From Euphrasia confusa (Eukaryota > Streptophyta > Magnoliopsida > Lamiales > Orobanchaceae), in the NCBI GenBank assembly GCA_954870475.1, contig OX940969.1:20354073-20418072 (forward strand): a stretch of DNA of 64,000 bases, written 5' to 3'. The notes under the pieces are model-generated. The model saw only the letters and a list, made by a program, of their open reading frames with translations, was not told the origin of the DNA and did not search any database. Of this stretch, positions 56,527 through 64,000 are shown one piece after another. The position numbers and the translations under genes were made by a program. Within the stretch, counting starts at the first letter, position 1. Every line of letters begins with the position of its first letter.

Positions 56527-59128
56527 AACGAATAGTTTTGTTTAAGTGTTTGTTTAGTTTTTGTTTCATATTTCTTTAGTTAATAGTGTAGTGATATTTG
56601 TCTTGTTATTTGCTGACCTTCTATTTGAGTGTGCATGGTTCGTAACGATGGAAAACTTCTCAAGAGCACACACGTCTTTTTTTCAAGGGGGGCATTGGAA
56701 TGTATTGCAAATAAGATGAAACCGGTAATAAATAAGTCGAGCTCTCGACAATAAACTGAGCAAGAATAAGGCTTAAGGACGAGATCATGTTTCGGAGGAT
56801 GAAAGAATCGAAGAAAAGGGTCGAAAAATGGAAAATCGGGATTCAAAGATAAATAGCGCCCGCGGAACGTCATCGGCGATCGCCATTAGTACACAGCGGG
56901 CGCTGCCGACCGCAACATTTATTCAGCGACCGCTTAACGTCATCCACGGTCGCTACTTGTGAATGTTCTGGAATTAAAAGAGGGCTGAGCAGCGTTCACT
57001 TTATTTTCCCATTTTTCACTTATTGAACTTTGAGAGAAAATTTCACCTACCCAAAATTCCGACATGAATTGAAATTCTGGATATAATATAAAGATGAAGA
57101 GGGCAGCGGTTTATCATTTCATTAACATACTCTTTTTCTTTCTTTCGATCGAAATTATCTTTCTCAATTCTTAACTGATTTCCACAAGGTTTCTTGCTAA
57201 TATTCACTCTCCAACAAATCTTGAGAACTCTGTATTGCAGGTTTGGGTACAAGATACTAACAAATATTCAAGAAATTTCTCAAGTTCAAAGTTGCACACA
57301 AGGTGTTTGATAAAAGTTCCAAGTGAGTTTTCAACTATTTTCCTTTTCCGATCAACATGGCATCAAGGATGAAAGATACAACCCCGACTGTAAGGACCAA
57401 GAGTATTAGAGGACGAGTATTCTCAGCAACTCAAGCTCCGGTAGCTCTGGCGACTCCACCGGAAATTTCGCTCGATACGGGGTTTCGTTCCCTATTTTCG
57501 ATTGGAAGGAGGGCTGGTCGGTGACGACGAGGATGATATTGAAGAGGAGCAGCGAGGTGACGAGGCTTTGGATGAGGCATATGCTCAGTATGCAAGAGAA
57601 ACGCATTATTGGAGAGAAGCTAGTAGAGATCACAGGGATCGCTATTGGTATGACCAGCAAGAAAGCCAACCGAACTTAGAACAACACGATGACTAGACGG
57701 GTGGACACGCTTGAAGAGGAGAACCGATCTCTCCGGGATGTTTTCGAATGTCTATCAGCGGGATTTTGGACACAACAATCACCACCCGAGATGTAAGATA
57801 GGTCGTGCTTGGCACGACCTAGGTATGTTTCCTTTTTCTTCTATTTTTATTTTTGTGATATGTATATATTGTGTCTTTGTTTTTATTAGTTTTTGTTAGG
57901 TTGCTTTTGTGTGTGTTTGTGGGATGGAATTACCTTGCTACGTTCAAGTTTTAGTAGTCCCGAATGTGGTTCTGTTTGTATGCGGATATTGGTCAAGTTG
58001 TTGCTTGAACTTGCACGGTTGTTTGTTTGGAACCACTTGTCATATTTGAGAATTTTGATTATGTCATTGCATGCTTTTCTTGTTGAGAGTACGTGAGCCT
58101 ATTTCATTGTGAGTTTTCATGCTTTCTCTTGAGAGACAGAGTGAGATGACATGTTGTGATTAGTTGAAAGTGCATGAACTTGGGATGTGATATTATGTGT
58201 ATGAATGCTCTTGATTTGAAATATTTGAGAAGACGATGAATGTGATCTTAGGATGAACTCCACTATTATAATTATCCCAAAAATACCGTGCCCGTCGTGG
58301 GACTCCTTAAATAACCCGTTGAGCTTACATGGAGCCTTTTCTTGTAACCGAGCGTTTCACGAGAGATGTGAGTTGTGGTTATTGGGAATTGTTGTATCGA
58401 ACGTTACGTGTTCTTAGGTAAAATGAAAAAACTTTCACCCCTTAAAAAAAAGAAAAAAAAATGAGAATAAAAAAAAACTTATTGACTGTGGAAACAATTG
58501 ATTTAGTTGAAAAAAAACAAAAGAAAAAAATGAAAATAGAAAAAAAAAGGAACAATAAAAAAAAAAGGACTCATCGATTGTGGGAACGATTGATGTAGGC
58601 AATAAAAAAAATGAAAAAAAAAAAAGAAAAGATAAAAAGGGGTGAAGGTCTAGACGAGACGAGACACGTTCGTTATTGAGTTTTCATTGATTATTGGGAT
58701 TCGATATTTACCGTTGTGGAGTTAGTTGAGGTCTACATTTGAGCGTATTATTATTCGATCATTATTATTTAGTATTTGACCTTCCGACCTATATCGATCA
58801 CATTTTGATTCTCATCGTTTATTTGAGAGAGTATTATTATGCATTTGGGAGGTGTTCATGTATTTGTTGATGTTATTCTCATATGCACTCTTGTGGAGAT
58901 TTGTGAGTTTGTTTTACATATCAGTTTCTTTTCCACATATTATCTCCAGAGATTATTGTTTAATTGATGTGAGGTTTTGTAATTCAGGGTACATTCTTCA
59001 TTTTCTCTTATATGACTTGTCGGTGGGATTTGTGGTATGATTGCAAGTTCAAGTAGGTGATTTGTATAAACACGGTGTCGGATGATTTGACCTTGCTCAG
59101 GACTAGCAAGGATTTGAGCGTGGGGGTG
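56527..59128 (+). mobile_element. Interior of the nested element, mostly non-coding
   Basis: One degenerate coding-looking stretch lies at about 57361-57695. It starts MASRMKDTTPTVRTKSIRG and, after a frame change near 57510, continues GDDEDDIEEEQRGDEALDEA and THYWREASRDHRDRYWYDQQ. The acidic and charged make-up could be a gag remnant, but no zinc knuckle is present. A 10-bp hairpin (57799-57821) follows. At 58430-58640 there are repeated A-rich tracts, and the interior ends in GGATTTGAGCGTGGGGGTG (59110-59128), a plausible polypurine tract. Confidence 0.6.
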
Positions 59129-60304
59129 TGATTTGTGTCGTGTGTGTGTTTTCGTTTTTGTTTTTATTTGTCGTTTATTAGTTGTGTTAGTTGTTTTGAG
59201 TCATTTATTGTGTTTATGTCGAGTTGTGTGTGTGTTGATCTCACGGGTGTGTGGAGTTGGTTGTTGTGCATGTTTCAAGGAAAATATTGAAGGAATCAAG
59301 AAGGAAACGAGTCGAGAACGAAAAGACGAAGCGGGCTGGACATTTGCATGTATGTGAGCCGACAATAATTAGTGTCGGGGGACATGTTTGGAAAAGTTTC
59401 ATTAATTGAAGAGGTTTGAAAAGGGGGCAGTTGCGGGGGAAGTTATGGTGGATCTTTGGACATGCATTTAGGGATGAAAGAGGCCAGAAAAAAGGAACCT
59501 CTCGCTTGCTAGACTTGAGAGAAGATCGGGGACGACGCCATTGACGACGACGACGTTCACGAGAAGCACGATTTAGTTCGACGGACTATAATTTGCACTA
59601 GTTTCGATAAGTTAATTTCTTATTAGTTTGCACTTTAAATTGTCTTGTTTTTCTTTGCTTTGAATTTCTTATGAATGTTAGAATGATTGTTAATGTCTTT
59701 AAATTGTTGAATCATTTCTTTTATCAAACTCGTTTATTTAATTTCGTTCTTCCTTATGTAATTTTATACTTGTTTTTCAATCATGTTTTCATATTTAATA
59801 ATTGTTCTTACTTGTTTGATTTTTAAGATGTGTAACTAAATAATAATTCGGATGATTATATGATGAACGAAGTAATTGATTTGTATAAACCGGAAAGTTA
59901 AGATGCGATTAACACGATCTTAGAATCGTAACCCGACCGGGAGCGAATCTCTAAGTGAATTAAACGTATTTACGAGTTATGTAACCCGACCGGGAACTTG
60001 ACGTTCGTGTGTTTAATCGTGTAGACCGAAAAAGGGGAAATATAAATCTATTACTAAGTTTGAATATTATCGTCCGAGTCTTTTCAACTATCGCATTTCA
60101 ATTCAAGTCTTTTAGTTATTGCGTTTATGTTTTTATCTACTTTATTTGTTAATCGAACTTAAACTTAGGACTTAGTTTAATGATTTATGCATCTAACACT
60201 TTTCATTCACTTAAACTCGACTCTTCCGTTTCCTTGGATTGATACCGAGTCAAGCTACAACTGACCTCGGATTTTGACGAGAGACGCACAAAAACGTCTA
60301 ATCA
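59129..60304 (+). repeat. 3' LTR of the nested element, 1176 bp
   Basis: It is the full-length LTR version, with the segment ACATGTTTGGAAAAGTTTC (about 59382-59400) and following bases that the 5' LTR has lost. Confidence 0.93.
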
Positions 60305-60309
60305 GATGC

Positions 60310-62036
60310 CTGCTCACTTAGCCAACTATGAACTGACTGATCTCCCTTCCTCCACAATGTTCTCAAACACCAAAGGCATCCCTCCTCACCATAAAGTCAG
60401 GTATCCTATTCACCACTATGTCAGTGATCATGCTCTGCCTGATAGTTATAAAAGCTATGTTGCATCTGTGGCAATTCTTTCTGAACCTAAAACCTATTCT
60501 CAAGCTATTAAATTCCCTGAATGGCAGCAAGCCATGTCTTTAGAAATCCAGGCACTAGAACTTAATAAAACTTGGGAATTGGTTTATTTACCCAAAAATA
60601 TACATGCTATTGGATGTAAATGGGTTTTTAAAACCAAACTAAAATCAGATGGTAGCTTAGAAAGATACAAGGCTAGACTAGTGGCTAAAGGTTATACTCA
60701 AGAAGAAGGCATTGACTATTTTGAAACCTTCTCTCCTGTGGTTAAACTCACAACAGTCAGACTTTTACTTGCTCTTGCTGCTTCTAAAAACTGGTTCTTA
60801 AAACAACTAGATGTGAATAATGCTTTCTTACATGGTGAGTTAACTGAAACCATTTACATGACTCCACCTCCTGGTTATTGCCCTCCTACTGATAAAAGAG
60901 TTTGCAGGTTACTCAAAAGTCTTTATGGCCTCAAACAAGCCTCTAGACAATGGTTTTGTAAGCATTCTGATTCTTTAATTACTTTTGGTTTTACAAAATC
61001 CAATGCTGACCCTTCCCTCTTTATAAAACATTTTGATTCTAAAATCACTGTGCTCCTTGTTTATGTGGATGATATTATACTTGGTGGCAATAATTTACAG
61101 GAAATCAATGCTGTCAAACTCTTCTTACATGAAAAATTCACCATCAAAGATCTAGGTGATCTCAAATACATTCTAGGCATTGAAATCCACAGAAACTCAA
61201 ATGGCATTTACTTATCTCAAAAACAATTTTGCCTTGATATCCTCTCTTCTCATGGTTACTTAGACTGTAAACCAATCCAAAGCCCCATGGATTCAACTAT
61301 AAAAATTTCAAAAACAGATGGTCTTGCCCTTTCTAATCAAAAACCTTATAGAACACTCATTGGAAAATTATTATATTTGATTGTCACAAGACCTGATATA
61401 TCTTTCTGTGTTCAAACACTAAGTCAATATCTATCATGCCCTACTGATTCTCACCTCACCACTGCACACAGAATACTCAGGTATCTCAAACAATCAGTTG
61501 GGCTAGGTCTCTTTTACAGCTCTACTTCTAACACTGCTTTAACAGGATACACTGACTCTGATTGGGGAGGTTGTATTGACACAAGGAGAAGTGTTTCAGG
61601 TTACTGTTTCTTCTTAGGTGATTCCCTCATTTCTTGGCAATCCAAGAAACAACCAGTTGTGAGCAGATCATCCACAGAGGCTGAATACAGAGCAGCAGCA
61701 AACACAGTTTGTGAGGGACAATGGCTTCTATACTTACTTAATGATTTTAACATCTCTACTTCACCTGTGCAGATTCTCACTTACAACCTATCAACTTACT
61801 ACCTTGCACATAACTCTGTCCAACATCAAAGAACTAAGCATATAGAGTTGGATTGCCACCTCATCAGAGAGAAGATAGAGACAGGCCACTTCCAACTACA
61901 CCACATTTCAAATACACTTCAACTAGCAGATATCTTCACAAATCCCTTGCCATCACACCAGTACTCTCTCTTTCACTCCAAGTTGAATATGAAGAATCTC
62001 CACATTCCACTTGCGGGGGGGGGGGGGGGGTCTTAA
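60310..62036 (+). pseudogene. Copia reverse transcriptase and RNase H
   Basis: The frame resumes right after the nested element and stays open to 62036. RT motifs: WQQAMSLEIQALELNKTWEL, GCKWVFKTKLKSDGSLERYK, ARLVAKGYTQEEGIDYFETF, LKQLDVNNAFLHGEL (about residue 168), KSLYGLKQASRQWF, and the catalytic VYVDDIIL (about 252), the Copia form of Y-x-DD. Later come GYTDSDWGGCIDTRRSVSGY (about 416) and SRSSTEAEYRA (about 455), the RNase H motifs. The last residues run into a poly-G tract. All active-site residues appear intact; it counts as a pseudogene because the insertion at 55385 separates it from its start. RT copies the element RNA into DNA in the cytoplasm. Confidence 0.95.
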
Positions 62037-62223
62037 AGGTCCTATTGGGCCCAGCCCAATTAGCGTATTAGCCCAGTACATAGTTATGGTATTGTGTATC
62101 AATTAGGATCATAATTTACTAGGTTTTCTATTATTAGAGCCCAACACATGTATATTTATTTCGATGTTTTGTATTGTAATACTCACTCAATTAATCAATA
62201 AGATTAATACTGTTATTTCTCCA
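62015..62223 (+). repeat. Polypurine tract (16 G) and probable short 3' LTR of the Copia element
   Basis: CTTGC followed by sixteen G (62015-62030) is in the position of the Copia polypurine tract. The next ~193 bases (TCTTAAAGGTCC ... TTATTTCTCCA) would be the LTR, with the first bases changed from the expected TG. AATCAATAAGATTAATACTG looks like a polyadenylation region. The end at 62223 is inferred from a terminal CA; the missing 5' LTR prevents a check. Confidence 0.6.
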
Positions 62224-63440
62224 AGTTTTTCTATTCTGTAAAACTTGATACGATTGAGGTCCTGATCGGGAAACAAATCGGGGGCTTGGATGAGTTTCTC
62301 CGCCTCTGATTGGAGGCAGCGAAATTTGCAAGAAAAAAAAAATATGCATACCTCAATCTGAATACGAAGAAGAAGATCGGAGGAGTAGTCGGAGTGCGGC
62401 GGAGAGCAATCGGTCTGCACATGATGGAAGAGAGAGAGAGAGAAATTATGTATCGGAAATATGAAAAGAATTTTGAGGGGAGACTTTTATTGCAGCGGTG
62501 AAAAAGGTGAAGAGAAGACAGCTGTTTTGTACGCCTTGCGTTACGCAAAAGAAAAAAAAAACTGAATATTTAATATCTGAAATTAATATGATTTGAAGAA
62601 TAAAAAATTAATATAATTTGTAGTGTGAACGCATCCTTAATATGCGATTGGTCACCTTGGGAGGCATGCTTCTGTTTTATATATGTATAGATTTGTACCA
62701 TTATATTTTTATTTCTACATTTATTCACAACTATTTTTTAGAATGAAACGTCTATTTTTCAGCACCTTTTCACTTTAAAATACCATTTGTACCATTATCT
62801 TTTTATTTCTACATTTATTCACAATAATTTTTTAGAATGAAACGTCTATTTTTCAGCACGCACTAATTCCTACCTACGTCTTAGAGAGGCATATTTCGAA
62901 TATAGAGGAGTCAAGGTTCCCAACAATCTAGTTTTTCACTTCAAACTTTTGCCTTCACATTTTTTCTCAACAATACATAATTAAAATAGTACTTTTTCTT
63001 AATTTCTATGCACGGAGAAGTCAGACGATTTTCATGAGATGAAGTTAGTACAACTTTTATTATGAGATGTGATAAAACTACAGATTTTTCGATGTTATAT
63101 AATTGATTTGAAACTCATCCCCTACTAATTATAACAACGTTTTCAAGATATTGATATTACTTGAATTAAGGATTATATATATTAACTTGACAAACTGACA
63201 AAGTGCTCAAGGAAGGAGTAATATAGCAAATAAAATAAATACACCATAAGTAATACTCACCCACTAGTCACTACCATCACAAACCAACTACGTACAATGA
63301 TAGAGGGGCTACATAACTAAACTAACCACTCCAAACAAGTTGACATTAATTTAAAATGATATATATATAGGAGTATTATATATAAGACCCAAGTAGCTAG
63401 CTAGTTATTCATGAAATCAAATCGAACATCAATATTACTT
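62224..63440. other. Unassigned DNA with a 95-bp-spaced direct duplication
   Basis: GTACCATTAT-TTTTTATTTC, TACATTTATTCACAA and GAATGAAACGTCTATTTTTC occur at 62694-62768 and again at 62789-62861. The stretch 62250-62520 has ordinary composition, GAGA repeats (about 62428-62442) and no recognised gene. The remainder is AT-rich. Confidence 0.6.
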
Positions 63441-64000
63441 GAGAAAGACACTAGTAAGTGTTGCGATAAATTGTGCTCCAATACAATTTACCACAGCTTG
63501 ATATTCAAGGCTTTGCGGAAATAGTTCGAATAATATGAACCGCACACACACACACTCTTGTTTGTAGCGGAGAAAAGAAATAAAACGTGACACACGATAT
63601 TACGAGGTTCGACAACTAATGTCTACGTCCTCGGACTCACAACACACTCTTTTTATTACTTGGAGAAATGATTACAAGACACACACTTGAAACCCGAACA
63701 AGCTCGACTTTGTTCTAACTCACGCTTTAGTAATAAACTCTATTGTGTTGGGATTATTTTGATCAACACTTTGATCACCCTTTTATAGTTGCCAATCCAT
63801 GGCATATTCATTGAACACATCAATGAAACCTTTGGCTCTTTAAATTCACCGGAAGCCAAAGAGTCACTTGCCTCTCCAAATTCTCTCCAAAATCATGAAT
63901 TCAAAGAAGCTAAAGAGTCTTTCAACACTTCTCTTAACAATCTCCCACTTGTTGGAAGAGTCACCATGTTGTTAACACTATTCTGGACTTGTGTACACCG
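63441..64000. other. Possible LTR or gene-flank fragment running off the window
   Basis: The words CACGATATTACGAGGTTCG, CTACGTCCTCGGACTCACAA and GGAGAAATGATTACAAGACA are of the kind seen in the R-U5 regions of plant Copia LTRs read in reverse. No terminal repeat or primer site is inside the window, so the call is tentative. Confidence 0.35.

Larger units (their letters stand above)
55385..60304 (+). mobile_element. Nested LTR retrotransposon without pol (LARD-like), 4.9 kb
   Basis: Two LTRs (55385-56504 and 59129-60304) start TGATTTGTGTCG and end AATCA, with a tRNA-Asp-like primer site after the first. The 2.6-kb interior has no integrase, RT or protease motif. The LTRs are almost identical apart from a 58-bp deletion in the 5' copy, so it inserted recently, and later than the Copia element. 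It lies in the same orientation as its host element. Confidence 0.93.
55380..60309. repeat. 5-bp target site duplication GATGC
   Basis: GATGC at 55380-55384 and 60305-60309 flanks the nested element exactly. Confidence 0.93.
52843..62223 (+). mobile_element. Copia LTR retrotransposon, 5'-truncated, interrupted by another element
   Basis: The domain order gag, protease, integrase, reverse transcriptase, RNase H is that of the Copia superfamily. The 5' LTR, primer site and gag N-terminus are missing. The 3' end has a G-rich tract and a short LTR-like end. A second LTR element (55385-60304) splits pol between integrase and RT. A stop at 54376 and an altered protease motif add to the damage, but RT and RNase H are open over 570 codons. 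Confidence 0.9.

Noticed and set aside
62015..62030. Run of 16 G as an unusual regulatory or quadruplex site
   Set aside because: It is in the polypurine-tract position of the Copia element; its length may also be affected by sequencing error.

Overview
The window looks like nuclear DNA of a flowering plant, probably a eudicot. It is very AT-rich and has no intact host gene that I can defend. Nearly everything recognisable belongs to plant-type mobile elements: Helitrons, Copia and other LTR retrotransposons, a Cassandra-type TRIM with 5S rRNA-like LTRs, and a Mutator-like TIR element. Broken pieces of ordinary plant genes (kelch-repeat protein, CIPK kinase, poly(A)-binding protein, AP2/ERF factor, RPA-like protein) lie among them. 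No species can be named from the sequence alone.

Layout. 1-4.6 kb: LTR pieces of one retrotransposon family in both orientations, with a Met-tRNA-type primer site at 3233. 4.6-8.3 kb: AT-rich DNA with small tandem duplications. 8.3-22.1 kb: plus-strand Helitrons, with 5' ends at 8294, 11264 and 15548 and 3' ends at 15471, 21430 and 22114. They carry decayed C-terminal pieces of the Helitron helicase and T-rich arrays that look like repeated splice-site pairs. 22.1-24.56 kb: an island of gene-like DNA with a broken kelch-repeat gene, bracketed by Helitron 3' ends facing each other. 24.56-27.3 kb: a minus-strand decayed Rep/helicase gene ending in a clear Helitron 3' terminus. 28.0-28.8 kb: a complete non-autonomous MULE with 71-bp TIRs and a 10-bp target duplication. 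29-34.8 kb: AT-rich DNA with short Helitron tail fragments.

34.8-35.14 kb: a CIPK exon and a PABP exon, each with splice signals, side by side on the minus strand. 36.6-43.0 kb: an RPA-like gene on the minus strand whose last exon is split by a 5.3-kb LTR element (36776-42100, target duplication GTCAT). 44.9 kb: an AP2/ERF fragment. 46.1-47.9 kb and 49.7-49.9 kb: more minus-strand Helitron tails. 48.24-49.03 kb: a complete Cassandra-type TRIM (target duplication TTTAA), followed by a tandem duplication of its 3' end. 52.8-62.2 kb: a 5'-truncated Copia element whose pol is interrupted by a second LTR element (55385-60304, target duplication GATGC). 62.2-64 kb: unassigned DNA ending in a possible LTR fragment.

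The coding pieces do not form a pathway; they record repeated insertion, capture and decay. Helitrons are the likeliest carriers of the captured exons because their termini surround them, but only the MULE and three LTR/TRIM elements have both ends and target duplications visible. All identifications come from reading motifs and termini by eye; no alignment or database search was run.
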